From Acanthococcus lagerstroemiae (lineage: Eukaryota; Arthropoda; Insecta; Hemiptera; Eriococcidae): a stretch of DNA of 64,000 nt. The notes beneath the pieces are model-generated. The model had not been told where the DNA came from and ran no database searches. It was given only the letters and a program-made list of their open reading frames with translations. Position numbers and translations under genes: made by a program. The DNA lies in NCBI GenBank assembly GCA_031841125.1, contig CM063107.1, positions 62,011,814 to 62,075,813 of the forward strand, given 5' to 3'. Of this stretch, positions 44,300 through 56,049 are shown piece after piece (positions within the stretch are counted from its first letter, which is position 1; each line of letters begins with the position of its first letter).

Positions 44300-46080
44300 G
44301 GATCAGAGAACACGAATGCCTGCAGTTTTGTATTTCTATCCATGAGTCTTTTGTTCATATGTCTTATCGTCAATATGAAGAGTTATTGTAACTCCCATCC
44401 CGTATAACGTTTCTAGATTGGATACGAATATAGATTGTCCAATTTCATATCAAATATGGTTTATGTTAAAATAATTTTTTGATAAAATTAGTATTCACTG
44501 ACTTCATATCGCACGTCCGATGGGTATGGACTGTTTGACCCCTGGGTGGCCGAAGCTTCACGCCTAATTAAGTGGACTTCGATATGGTGTGCAATATTTA
44601 AGGCACCGGTAATGTGAAAGTGCGTATCTTTTTTGAAATCCTCCTGTATGCTTTGATCGAAATACGAAAACATGAAACTGTTTCTTAATGATAAGGATGG
44701 AGTGGGCTGCTCTTGTAGAAATGGGCCTACCACGGGTAACTCGTTCCGCCTGTTTTTTTTTTATCAGTGCCCTTATCACAGAGTTCGGGACAGTTGCATG
44801 TATTTCGATAACTTCACCCGACATTACAGTTAACGTTCAACTTCGTGAATTTCCGGCGGTTGTTGACCTTGAATAGAAGTCCTTGCATGGCTCGAAGGTG
44901 TATAAATACATGAGTGTAATGAGCAACGGCGCATTACGAAGACTATTTTACTATCTTTATCGTTTCTCGTATGGGTTGAATATTAATGAAACGATGGACA
45001 CATTCGAGAAGGGTGAACGTAATTTTAAACTTCAATTGTACTTTCGTCCCACAGTTTTCAGGATTATTGATTTCTCGTTACGTTAAATTGCCCGCAATTA
45101 AGTAGTTCGTTTTCCGGTTAAAGCATAGCATTAACATACATCTACTCAGGACGGTAAATTTTATGCCTCCATCGCCATGAACTTGGTGAATGACGAAGTG
45201 TACTCATTTGACATGCAGCCTGTATTACATCGTATGCAACGATATTGATGGAATCCTCGCCATTAAGAGTGGAAATAGTCCATTGTTTCGATGTTTCCTG
45301 CGGAACATCCATTTTGTTAATCGATGACTGTGGTCCGTCGGCATACCATTATGAATTTATCGTCTGCAACGTCCTTACTCCATTGTCTGCAGAAAAATGC
45401 ATTTTCTAATCGGCTGTTTGAAGTCCGGCGGTTTTCGGGTATCACTTCGTGGGTACTTAATTGTTTTTAAATATCTTGCCAGAGTGCTGTCTGAAGCATT
45501 CCTGTATTGATTCGCCATTCGTAAATGGATTGGAGTTTTCTCCAAAATTGTGCCACGATACGAGTTCTTCTTGTCGCGGTTGGTATCGGCGAAGTGCTCG
45601 ACATTTGTTCGCTCGTTATTAGTCCGGTTTAGCATGCGTTACTAATTAGTCAGCTATTGTAGAAGCGTGCGACTGGTCAGCTCGCTGAAACCTGATCGGT
45701 ACGACCAAGTTGATTATGTGGACTACGAGTATCTAATAGCATAGCAGGGCGCTCAGGTGCAGTAGTGAGTGCTTGGTTTCCAGTATGAAAGAGTGGATCG
45801 TGCTGTGTGATTGATGAGATTGTAAATGAGGCCTTTCGTTTCACGTGCGACCATTTCCACTTTTGAAAAGGAGTTTTCGATGGAAATCTGTTCAGGACCA
45901 GGTTCTTTGAAAATTATTCCGAAAATGACTTAATCTTAGTTGAAATTGAATTATTTAGATCACAAGTGTACAGGCTCGTATCATATTTCGCTGTATTTTT
46001 TGTACGGAAATCAACTTTTTTGGAGATTATCGCCTTTGCACCAGAAGGCCACGAATAAACTAAATACTATTCGGTTTAAG
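44300..46080. other. no gene recognised
   Basis: No repeat of the window's families and no domain found. Frames of 81-86 codons at 44488-44824 and 45375-45635 (minus) look like chance frames. Confidence 0.3.
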
Positions 46081-46083
46081 TTG

Positions 46084-46345
46084 CTGTGTGGCCAAGTGGT
46101 AACGTGTAGACTTCGCAATCCTTGCGTCTCGGATTCGAGTCTCACGAACGCCGGAAAACTGATGATAGTCGAGTACCCTCATATCCCAGCGAACACAGCG
46201 ACTACAGAGCGAGGCGAGGTGGAAACATAGCGAGTCCTGTAACCACCGCACATTCACACGAACAAGGCATTACAATCGCAGAGTGGGCTACCACCAGATC
46301 AGAAAGATTGATACTGTGCGTGTGCACATCGTGAAACACGTGAAT
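46084..46345 (+). mobile_element. second tRNA-derived SINE family, copy 1
   Basis: The tRNA-like head (46084-46150) has A-box-like TGGCCAAGTGGTAACG, an anticodon-arm-like hairpin CGCAA-TCC-TTGCG and B-box-like GGATTCGAGTC. The body continues with GAGGTGGAAACATAGCGAG, CACACGAACAAGGCATTACA, ATCGCAG and CTACCACCAGATCAGAAAG. The body is shared, inverted, with 60970-61075. The head differs from that of the 4757/35241 family, so two SINE families are present. Confidence 0.75.
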
Positions 46346-46767
46346 AGTCAGCGAACTGCGTCTGCACAGGGTGATACAGAGTCTAGAGTGATGGAGTGCT
46401 ATGAGAATCAATAGATTGAGTGATTGAGTATATGGACGGCTGAGCACAAAAAGTGGTTGATTTGACTTCCTTGCAGTGACAGTTTACCCACATCCAACAT
46501 GATCTTGGTTAACATAGTCTGTTATTTCAAGAGAATCGATTTAATCATTTCTGGCACTCATTTTTTCGTATGCTTTTTAGCTTCTGTCCCCGCGTGTTCT
46601 TCGCTGTATTCTCTCATTCGATGTTCATGGCGCGTGTGCACTTTCTTCGCAACAGCGTCCGGTGATACTACTCGAAAATGACTCGGATGGAAACCCCAAC
46701 ATTTCTGTCGAACGCATTGGACGGGGGTTGTCTTGCCTCTATAAAGTGAACATGATTTGCGAGTAGC

Positions 46768-47793
46768 GCAAGATGTGCCTTATAGGGAAGAGTTGCCAAT
46801 ATTAGACCAGCACCAAAGTTGAACTACTAATAGTTTCTCGCGTTTGCCGCTAGGTAGCGCGCCAATTTCAGTGACACGTCTATGAGTGTAGCGAATGAGT
46901 TCACAGAGAGAAATCGCAGCGATAAGTAATTCGTGTTGTTGTTCGGCAGTTTTTTTAACCCGTATAAGGCACATTGGGGTGAAATTCACCTCAGTACACA
47001 TCTTTAGTATCGATACTTCCGAAATAGAAATGCTCTGAGTTCGAAGTTAAAGGCGCTTGCCCTTACACCGTGTAAATATGTAGCACACAACATGTGATAC
47101 ACAGGTGACCAAATGGGTGGAGTGATTTAGGGAAACATACGGTGGAGTTCATTCAAAAACCTAGTGAGGCATAGAGAGGTAAAACTGACCACAATACGTA
47201 TCTTTTGCATATGGTTTTTTCAAGTTGAGAAGTTAATTTCTAAAGTCAAATCTTAACTCTGCCCCCCCCCCTCACCAAATGTACCACAGGGGTCCGCAAA
47301 GTCTTCCAACTGAGCTCTAGGCTCATGTTTATCTGTGGATATAAAGGTTATCATAACAGCGCGTATCATGTGACTTCACCCAACCAAGAGTGCGACGCCT
47401 GCGCTCCAATCATGCGATCTGTGTTTTTGATGTTTGAACGGTTGTACTAAATATGTGAGCTGACAGGAAGAAAGAGACCTCAGCGCCAAAAAAAAATTTT
47501 GTGATAACTGTTTTTGACTAATTTTTGGCCTCTCTTTCGCGTGGTGAAGTCGAAAAAATTTTAAAAAAATTTCCCAAACGGCTGTAAGTCTTCAAAGTTG
47601 AGTGTCTCCGTAACGTGAAAACGTTATCAATTTTGTTGATCAGCTCTCCTGTAGAATTTACATTTTTGCGCTAAGATCACTTTCTTCCTGTCAGCTCATA
47701 TATGTTCAATGAGAATACTCATTTCCTACCACTAGTACCGACTCTGGAAGTGAAAAACTGACTGAGGTAGAATTAACCCCAGTGTGCCTATTA
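46768..47793. mobile_element. TIR element(s) with TATAAGGCACATTGGGG ends
   Basis: TATAAGGCACATTGGGGTGA, followed by ATTCACCTCAGT, is at 46963 on the plus strand. Its inverse (ACTGAGGTAG-ATTAACCCC and AGTGTGCCTATTAG) is at 47760-47793, with about three-quarters identity over 36 bp. The word ATGTGCCTTATA at 46771 is a third, inverted occurrence. The outer element may therefore be 46963-47793 with a second end pair at 46771-46977, or a fusion of two. A copy of another MITE (47456-47698) is nested inside. No transposase. Confidence 0.5.
47456..47698. mobile_element. nested MITE, TGAGCTGACAGGAAGA ends
   Basis: Begins TGAGCTGACAGGAAGAAAG and ends with its inverse; beyond these bases the inverted repeat continues with three to four mismatches to about 31 bp. 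ATATG stands before the left end and TATATG after the right. Same family as 15551-15742, about 50 bases longer in the middle (a TTTTTGACTAATTTTTGGCC-containing part). Confidence 0.85.
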
Positions 47794-47799
47794 GCGTTT

Positions 47800-49465
47800 A
47801 TTTTTTACAGTGGGGTTTACTGGTTAGAAAACATGAATTTTTGCCAAATTTCCGAACGATGGCTAATCAAAGCAAAATTATTAAATAAAGTAATGTTCTA
47901 CATCAGTAAACTGAGCATAATCGAAGCTTTTATTTTGCCGAATGGGATTTGCTGTAACGTTTGAATGTTGCTCTAGACGGCCATGATTGTTCGAAAAGTG
48001 GGAAGTTGCTTAAATTGGACTGAATTTTGTTTCCTAAAGTGAACCACCTGGAAATCTTATTCCGAAACTGTTTTCCGCATTCACGTATTGTATATGTAAT
48101 GGTTGAGTAAAGTAGAAGTCATTTAGCGAGAGAGATTCGCAATTGAGATAAAACTTATGTAGAAATGAAGCGGCTCTTAAGTTGGGCTGGTTCGACTTTG
48201 GATACTTTCGTTTGTGTAGGACGTCGACGTCCAAATTAAGAAACTAGGTATGTGGTCTGACTTAAGAAACCATGGCCCAATTTTGGCATCGGTTTCCTAA
48301 ATTAGACCAGTTACAGTTTTTGGTCTTCAAACTTATCCCCCCGCTCACCTAATTCTCATCTGGCCTCCTAATTTTGATGAAATGTAGCCAAATAATGACG
48401 TGTCATACTTTTCCCTACATCGTTGTAAAAGTATTCCCAAGTTCTTTTTGCCGTTCGCTAATCATGTTACTTTTTCGGAAGGAAAGCTTCGCGAAAATGT
48501 TGTTCTTCGACGGTTTGTCAGCACGCAGTACTGACATTGAAAACCCTCTGCGGTTCATAGTTTCCCCCGATCGATGATTCGCGTAAATATTCGACGAAAC
48601 AAAATAATGCTTTAACAAGTAATGTATTTTGCGGCGGAGAAGAGAGCACGAACTTGAATTGCCCAAGACATACACAGTGTTGGCTAATAACATGGTTTAA
48701 AGCCGAATGGCCTTCTGAGCACTCGAAAAGCAGGAGTATTTTCAGAATTTATACGTATGTGATTCATGTTTTCGTCAATACTTTCCAAATTCGCACGCAA
48801 AGTATTCGACGCGAAATGTCGATACATATTTTGGGAATGTTAGCCATCGCAACAATGAACCGGGTCCTGATAACGATTTTTGTGACAGGCGGTGTCATAC
48901 CATCGTGGTGTTGTAGTGCTGTAATATTGCATAAAAGAATGCGCATGCAATGTTGTTTCGATGGAAAAAGTCAACTCCAAGTTGGAACGCTAGTTTTCGA
49001 GAAATGACATGCTCAGTTTGGGCATAGTACGTGGCTAGATCACATTTGAGTAATTCCTTAAAACGAATGTACGAAACTCGAAATTGCGGTTTATTTTAGG
49101 ACGGGGATAACATTAAGTACAGTTAAAGTTGGAGTGAGTGGTTTTCATTGTACCTTCGTGGAAAGAAAACCGGAAACATTAGCGTTTTCAAGTCATCGTG
49201 ATTGTTCGAGCATAAGGGGAGAACATAGCGCTGATTATGGAATGAGAAAATTGCAAATTTCATGCCCAAAAAGCAAAAAATCGGAAAGAAGCGCAGAAAA
49301 GTCGTTGTATTAGGGGGATGTCCCCTCCCAACTGTGCGAGCCTGCTTTGCTCTTGAAAATAATGAAGGAAAACCGCTTGGTACACGAACATGTTCCAGTC
49401 AATTTACGATCCCCCGCCCCCGCGCCTGTGAAGATTGGTGCCGAACGTCATAATTCAAAGCTCTC
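47800..49465. other. no gene recognised
   Basis: Short frames only (117 codons plus at 48654-49007 is the longest), without domains. TAAATT-GACC-G-type words recur weakly near 48005, 48180 and 48295. Confidence 0.3.
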
Positions 49466-49469
49466 GAGA

Positions 49470-50340
49470 TCGGAGTTCGAGTGAGCTCTGTCAGAAGGTG
49501 AAATGGTTTTTGTAAGGAGCCGTTAATAAGTCAAAATGAATCGTATGAGTTCAAAAGAGGTTTAATTAGTGTGAAGTGTTTCAACGCAGTCTGATTGAGG
49601 TCTAATAAGTCTTGAAAATCAGAATGTTTCGGATGAATCGTAACATTGTCAAAATGAGTCTGAACAAGTCTCGATGTAGAGTCTGAAATGCGTTTCAAAA
49701 GTATCTCGGGTCAATTACAACAAGTCTTGATCCATTCTAAATCAGTATTAAGGAATCCTAAGGGAATTTGGAAGAATCTGAACCTACTCTGAATGAGTTT
49801 TAAAAAAGCGCGAAGAAGGCCGAAGGTGTCGCAGTAAGTCTTGAATCTGCCTGAGTCTCGCCAAAATCAGACCAGATCATATGGAATGTAAAAGAAGAGT
49901 CTCATTAAGCTTTGAATGTACGAATGAATTCTGAAAGAGTTTGAAGAAATCCCGACGGTTTTTAGTCAGATTATTTACCCCTCCGCTAAGCTCCTCCCCC
50001 ATGGAAGAAATCCCAGAAAAGTTTTAGTCAGGATATCTACCAGTCCGCGGAGAGCCCCCCTCCACAAATTCTTCATTTCAGTTAAAATTCTCCCATAAAT
50101 TCGGAAGACAGGCAGTTTTCTAGAATAATAGTGAAGATGATGATTCGGCCGTGTAGAATTGGAAAATGGTCCCCCAAAATCAGGATATGAATCCTTTTGA
50201 ATGCCCTAATAGTATTTAGATTTTGGTTTCCCACTTCGATCGACACTCTGTTGATGAAATCTACGTAAGATCTTGACAAATCTGAACGAGTTTTGAGTTA
50301 ATGAAACCTATGCGAGTCCTAATCCGAGCGATTTTTGACG
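49470..50340 (+). repeat. long degenerate short-word repeat (AGTCTTGAA/GAGTCTGAA)
   Basis: Imperfect words AAGTCTTGAA, GAGTCTGAACAAGTC, AGTCTCGATG and GAGTTTGAAG recur every 20-35 bp throughout, mostly in one orientation. A small direct duplication with CCTCC-CC-GGAAG-AAT-CC and TTTTAGTCAG-ATAT-TACC lies at about 49950-50040. No coding content. Confidence 0.5.
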
Positions 50341-50365
50341 TCCATCATCCATCAGCTAATTAAGA

Positions 50366-50900
50366 GCAGAGATGGACAAGTCCGAGCTTGTTCAGTTTTT
50401 TTGATGAAGTTAAACTGAACGATGGACTGAATTTGAACTTTTTTCTCGTTCATATCACGTTCCTTTATCAGTTACGATCAGGGCCGTACCGACAGGGAGG
50501 GTGGACAGAAAACACGAAAAAACAATGGGTTTAGACGGAGAGGAGGGTGGACCGGTGACTGAGCCACCCTCCTCCTTACTTAAATCCTAGGTACGGCCCT
50601 GGTAATGATAGTACGTAGCGCCATTTCCTAGCTTCCCACACATCTACGCGAAAGATGGATCCTGACGCAGACCCAATCGGGGCAATTCCAGGTTAGGGCG
50701 TGCGGTGTCTCGGGGCCAATTTGGTGTGCGTGCCCCACCATACGCCCCACCATCATTGTAATCTTTGGGAAAATGAACTTGAACTGAACTCAAAGGTCGT
50801 GTAAATTGAACTCGGACGAGTTCTGTTTTGGTGAACTTGAACTTGGACCCTTTCCACGTTCGCAAGTTTGCTTGTGTCTGATTCAGGATATTTACATAAG
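50366..50900. repeat. GAACTTGAACT-word stretch split by a MITE
   Basis: GATGGACAAGTCCGAGCTTG and TTAAACTGAACGATGGACTG words lie at 50380-50450. Similar TGAACTTGAACT and GAACTCGGACGAGTTC words lie at 50770-50860. The MITE at 50479-50601 and about 150 bp of GC-richer sequence separate them. Confidence 0.4.
50479..50601. mobile_element. MITE, CAGGGCCGTACC family, copy 3
   Basis: 123 bp with ends CAGGGCCGTACC and the exact inverse GGTACGGCCCTG. Outer octamers GTTACGAT and GTAATGAT agree at six of eight positions. The interior shares TTTAGACGGAGAGGAGGG with copies 1 and 2. A hAT assignment is likely. Confidence 0.8.
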
Positions 50901-51008
50901 AAATGAAGGGCGCAGTTCCCAAGAGTGGCTCGAGTCATTTTCCAAAATGAATGGGGAAGGGAAGAGAGAGAAAAGACTATTGGCTTGTAACTTCAGAACA
51001 GCTGGATA

Positions 51009-51412
51009 TGAGACCTTGCCCCCAAGAAATGTGTACGGTGTCCCAAAGACCTGCTATCAAGAAAATTTAAGTTTTAAGAAACGTAGACCGTAACTTTAGA
51101 ATTCATTTTTCTTGATAGCAGTTTTTTGGACACTATACACCAGGGGGTTGTTTTAGGTGTTAATTCCCCCCCCCATGCTAAACAATGAAAGCTTGTAAAA
51201 TAAAATGACTTGCACAGTGTAATTACCTTGAAATTATATTGAATTATAAAAAAACAAGAAAAGCATTATGTAAAAGAAAAAAAAAAAAAAAAAAAATAGA
51301 CTGTAACTAACCCTAACCACATTTCGCATTAACGTTAAAGATTTTCTGACACCCCAAAAATTTTTTCTGTGTACCCCGCTACTATACACATTTCGTGGGG
51401 CAGGATCACATT
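51009..51412. repeat. nested foldback with internal A-tract
   Basis: CCTTGCCCCCAAGAAATGTG (51014 onwards) returns inverted near 51388-51411. An inner pair, GTGTCCCAAAGACCTGCTAT plus CAAGAAAA (51037-51064), returns inverted at 51107-51135. A run of about 21 A lies at 51277-51297. This may be a MITE with a retroposed insert. Confidence 0.5.
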
Positions 51413-51476
51413 ATTTATTGCAATTTTGGAATCAGCAGCATTGAACATTCCTGCGAATTAATTACTATATAAAAGC

Positions 51477-51688
51477 CAGGGCCGGATTAAGGTCGTGAGC
51501 GCCCCTGGGCACTCGCTTAGAAGCTCCCCTTCCCTCCTCGAGCAATTTCAAGTTGTAAAAAACTTCCATTTAGATTTTTCTGAAGTTTTGCTTGTATTGG
51601 TTTTGATACTTGGGAGTTGCGAGTTGCGAATGAATTATTCGAAAATTTTTCCGCCCCTCAAAAATGTTCCGTTCTGGACACCGGCCTG
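51477..51688. mobile_element. 212-bp hAT MITE with perfect 8-bp target duplication
   Basis: The left end, CAGGGCCGGATTAAGG, and the inverse of the right end (GACACCGGCCTG) pair. ATAAAAGC is present directly outside both ends (51469-51476 and 51689-51696). There is no transposase. A left-end-like relative, CAAGGGCGGATTAAGGTTAC, is at 54833. Confidence 0.85.
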
Positions 51689-51699
51689 ATAAAAGCAAT

Positions 51700-52780
51700 G
51701 AAAAATACTGAGCTATTTTGAGATTACAAGCCAACAAACTAGAAAATGTTTTCCTTTTGAAGAAAGACTTGGCTCACTTATGTGGAAGTGCACTCCATAA
51801 TCACTTGATTTTCCAGTATTTTGAAAATGTATCCCCTAGTGAGTAGAAATCTACGATAGAGGATCTGAGATACAAAATTTCCCCATAATCTGCTGTGGTC
51901 GTGTACTCCGGCTTTGCGGTTCCGTCATAAAGTCTTATATCTCTTTTCAAATCTTGTCTATGACCTCTTGTAAAATGCCACTCATATTTTATTTTGTAAG
52001 TTCGAGGTGTGCCGAGCGAGTTATTGTTCCACGTGATGGAAAGGTGACATGCTGAAAATTTGAGCTCAATCAGATAACATACTCGTGGCTTGTTAGACTT
52101 CATTTCTCCCCTTTCAAAATTCTAGAGATTTCAGTTGTTTTAATAGATAGTGGGGCCAAATTTGTTTACCTGAAAATTTTGGTCCCTCCTGGCATTAAAG
52201 CCTTGTTCCTGTAGATTTCAGTGTGTATATGAAATGATTTAAGTTCGCAATGTGGCGTAATAATTTTGACAGATGGCTACGAAAAACGGCCGAACATGTA
52301 TCAGAATTTAAAAATTCGAAAAACAAACGACACCCTTACTTCCTCGTATCACACTGAGGTCTTAGTTTTGTCTTTTTTTGTACTAGATACATACATACAT
52401 TCCACTCTCCCGCTCTCCCTTCCGAAAAAAGAGAATGAGCCAGGACTATGGTTATCAGCAAGGAGGAGGCTTAATCCCCTTCCTTAAGTGGCGAAAATAT
52501 ATGCTTTTTGCTTAAATTTGCTGCAAATTCCACACTTTTCCAGTGTTTTTATATATAATAGATTTTTTTCAATTTCAAACTCTCTCCTTTCATGTGACGT
52601 AGTTGCAATCCAGGAATAAGTCAAGAGCAACGATAAAGGACTTACAATGTGGTTCAATGTAAGCCGTGAGAAATGGTGACTCGAAAGAAGCAAATGTCGG
52701 TGACGGTGGGACCGTAAATGACTAAGAATCGAGTCCTGTCTTATGTGACTATAACTGGAGTATCGCCGTGTTGCCCGTCT
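51700..52780. other. no gene recognised
   Basis: A 100-codon minus-strand frame at 51801-52103 and a 99-codon one at 52484-52783 have no recognisable domain. A short ATAC repeat lies near 52387-52398. Confidence 0.3.
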
Positions 52781-52787
52781 CAAATTG

Positions 52788-53540
52788 AAGTCTGTGACTG
52801 GGGCCTTGGTCCATCCTGTAGAATTCTATATCCTCGCTCTCGGCTTTACTATCCATCCTTATATTCATCCTATCTTGAGGTGAAAATGGAATCGTTCTTA
52901 AGTGAGATTTAATAGGAATCCTGTACTCTGCACTTGAGAGCGATTTAAGATCGCCCTTAAGGAAACATACTCTATATCAACTGTCTTAGTTGTTGATTAA
53001 CGGATCGGAAATGTGTTTGTGACGTGGAATCGGAAAGGTCCCCCTTTCCCGCCTTCTCTTCGAATCCTGCTTGCAATCCCCGTGGTGGATCTGTAGTGAT
53101 GGACAATAGTTGATGGTTATGAACTTTTGTATTTCGTTCGAATCGTGGTAGAATTTTAGCTGTATGCAATGTTATAAGTTATCCCTCTTGAGGCCTGTGA
53201 CCAGCGCCTGGGTCTATCCTGTGGATTTTTCCGTCTTTCCTCTCAGCTTTACTATCCATTCTTATATTTAGATTATCATGAGGTTAAGTGAGATTTAATA
53301 GGAATCCCGTATTCTGCATTTGAAAACGATTTAAGGTCGCCCTTAAGGAAGAATACCTCAATACTTCATATTAACTGTCTTGGTTGATTGACAGATCAGA
53401 AGGTGTTTATGACGTGGAACAGGGAAAGGTCCCTTGGAACCTCGTGGTAGATCTGTAGTGATGGTCAGTAGTTGATGGTTTATGAACCTTTGTATTTCGT
53501 TCGAATCGCGGTAGAATTCTCGCAGTACGCAATGTTATGA
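52788..53540 (+). repeat. tandem duplication, about 400-bp unit, two copies
   Basis: Copy 1 (52788-53188) and copy 2 (53189-53540) share GACC/T-GGGCCT-GGTC-ATCCTGT, GCTTTACTATCCAT-CTTATA, AAGTGAGATTTAATAGGAAT, CGCCCTTAAGGAA, TTTATGACGTGGAA-type text, GATCTGTAGTGATGG and CTTTGTATTTCGTTCGAATC. Copy 2 has two deletions of roughly 20 and 30 bases. Confidence 0.9.
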
Positions 53541-53544
53541 CAGC

Positions 53545-55100
53545 GTACAATGTTAGTGTATTCTGTGAACTCGAGTTGGTTAATTACCGATGGAAGCACG
53601 TTTGCGGTTTGCGAAGAAACCAGCTCAACGGCCGGAAGGATGGAATAACAAACACTCCGTATCTGTGGTCGGCTGGTCGCAACTATGAACTGAGGGTGAG
53701 GGAACAGCGTGCTTGTGTACTTGTTTTTTTGTAATTATCAACAACGCATATTATACATATTGAGTGTTTTCTATCCGTACAATATCCAGTTTTGTGTGAC
53801 TGATCTGGATGTAAAGCTGCCTTAATGCGCCGAGTTGTTATAGCGATCACGGTTTCGGTAACATTTGAAGAGTTACCGTCGAAATGAAAATAGGAAATCA
53901 GGTTTTGATTGTATACTTTCGGCTGAGAGGCTGAAGCTGAAATGCAAACTAGTTCAGGTGATTGGAAATGGGAGCTGTATCTCCGTGCTGGAGTCTGGGA
54001 AGACGCGTTCCACTTCGACTCGGCGTTGGAAAATATTTGTTTCTAGAAACATCTACGTCGTCCGGTTGGAATGGTTGAATTTAGAAGTCTGATCGATACG
54101 TATCTGTGCTGCTTACGAAGTATAATCTTGAGAGATTTTAGAATTACCAATTTTTTCGATACTTCTGCCTGTACTAGTATTTCCAGTTACGAATCGGAAA
54201 TGGCGTAATCGGAAAATTCAACAAGAAAGCTGTACTGCATGCACTAGTATCATTCGTACGAGTACTTGATTACCTGTTTGCATCTATGAACCGTGTGAGC
54301 CGACAGGTTCCTTCGCAAGTTGAATATCGATATTTTTTTCTGCGCATTATCAACTTCGCAATAATATTCGTAATTTCCGGACGTATGTTTACCTCGATTT
54401 TGCGGCGTGTGTCGATCTGATAAACTGTGTTCTTTTCTGTACCAGTTATTTGATCAGAGATGATCATCTTATGTCCGCTGAGTTGAAATGCTAAGACACT
54501 TGTAAATATAAACAAAAATAAAACTGCGCAGATTTCTGTTTCAACCTGTCGAATTAGTTGTTCTCTTTCACTCTGTGAACTAATTTTCAGCTCTGAAAAT
54601 TTGTGGCATGCCACTCGATGCCTGTATTACTTCTCCATACTAATGACTCGTGTTGTTTCTGTTTCAGAATTGTGTTAGATGAATTGTCATAGCCGGCACA
54701 CCTATCGGTGGGAGTCCAGATATCCTCCTTTATCGTTTATTCCACCTGTCAAGTTACTTCATATAGGTGAGTACTCGATTTTTATATTCTTATTGCAGGG
54801 ATACTCTAGCCATGAGTAAGCTAAAATTGAAGAGCAAGGGCGGATTAAGGTTACTCTGGCCGCTAGTGACGGCGATTAGTTGGTTGGCTGTGGCTTTTGG
54901 TGATTTTTTGTTGTGGGGAGGGGGGGGGGGAGCTCGAAGCTGTAAGTGGCCGGAAATCAACCCAAAAAGTTGTTCTTGAAACATCAGGTTTTGAAATTTT
55001 TACCACTTTTTGTTAATGAGTTAGAAATAAGCCTAGAGAATACGAAACGGCTGTGTTGGCCTCTTCAAAGGCCGTCTGCGGAAAAATTAACGGTGATGGG
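53545..55100. other. no gene recognised; one hAT-like left end
   Basis: CAAGGGCGGATTAAGGTTAC at 54833 resembles the left end of 51477-51688; no matching right end was found. A G run lies near 54919-54931. A 114-codon minus-strand frame at 54270-54614 has one hydrophobic stretch (AVLFLFIFTSVLAF) but no known family. Confidence 0.35.
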
Positions 55101-55104
55101 AAAA

Positions 55105-55412
55105 CAGTGTAACCAGTTTCTGAAAACTCTGGAAAAAGTCATGGAATTTTGTCTGTCTGCAAAAGTCAAAATTCTGATCGAAATCAGGAACTTTTTGAAA
55201 GGTTCCTGATTTTGTTCAAAATGAAGGTATTACAAGAAGTCAGAATAATCTCAATTTTCATCAGTGAATATCAAATTTGATCTCAAATAGTAAGTATTCT
55301 CAAAGCTGTGTACAATACTAGCTAGAAAAATGTCAGGGAAGATTTGGAAAACCAGTCTGGAAAACCGGGAAAAGTCGGGGGAAATCATACTAACAAAAAA
55401 ATGGCTACCCTG
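55105..55412. mobile_element. MITE, CAGGGTAGCCA-type ends
   Basis: The left end, CAGTGTAACCAGTTTCTG, and the inverse of the right end (ATGGCTACCCTG) match imperfectly. GGAAAA-GTCATGGAATTTT near the left and GGAAAACCGGGAAAAGTCGG near the right repeat the family's GGAAAAGTC theme (compare 12711 and 14828). The flank GGAAA occurs on both sides but not flush. Confidence 0.6.
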
Positions 55413-55785
55413 GGAAAGTTGGTAGACGGCTTCGTTCGGAACCAGTGTAAAACATTCGTGAGAAAGAGTCTGATGAAAATATTGGTTCACTTTTCAAGTA
55501 TTCTTCGTGATGCATGCTCTTATTGATTACATCATCGTAATCTATGCTCGTGCTATTAAATCGTGATTCACACTTGATACAGCATAAGTTGAAATTTTTC
55601 TGAAACTTGGGTGACGAATATTAATAACACGTGGGTAATTCGTCCATTTGTACAGCGTTCATCGAGTCGAAATTCCGGAAGTAATTGTGTTTGTCCTGCT
55701 GATGACAACTTTCTACGTCGTTATAGGTAGGGATAATACGAAGTGAAGATGGTGGGAACCCCGTCCCACCAACGTATAAATATTA

Positions 55786-56040
55786 CTAGCTCACAGAAAA
55801 AATGAAAAATTATGTCTGATTAAGTATGCATGAGTCGATTTCTGCCTAGCTAAATAAACATGGAACGGGGTGCGTGGATCTTGTATGTATGTGTAAGAGA
55901 GGGCATCCGGGGAGGGGTGTTTTTTACACATTTATTGTAACTTGTTATATCTTGACTGCTTCCTTGCCCCGAATGCCTGGGCTCGCCTTCGGACGGGGAG
56001 TCTAAAATTTTGTTCAAAATAAAATCGGAGTCGAGCTAAA
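55786..56040 (+). mobile_element. LINE 3'-end fragment
   Basis: Shares with 20760-21040 the words GGCTAAATAAA/TAGCTAAATAAA, GTGC-TGGATC-TGTATG, GTGTGAG/GTAAGAG, TTG--TGCTTC/CTTGCCCC and TGGGCT-GCCTTCGGACGGGG, then a TAAAAT ending. No ORF2 coding sequence precedes it. Both look like 3' UTRs of one retrotransposon family. Confidence 0.45.
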
Positions 56041-56049
56041 ACATGTATA

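Noticed and set aside
44688..44876. 62-codon plus-strand frame
   Set aside because: Opposite-strand frames overlap it and no domain is visible.
46084..46150. tRNA gene on the plus strand
   Set aside because: The head lacks a clean acceptor stem and runs into a body shared with 60785-61075; called a SINE.
54270..54614. membrane protein suggested by a hydrophobic stretch
   Set aside because: A single AVLFLFIFTSVLAF segment in an otherwise unrecognised 114-codon frame is not enough to support a gene.
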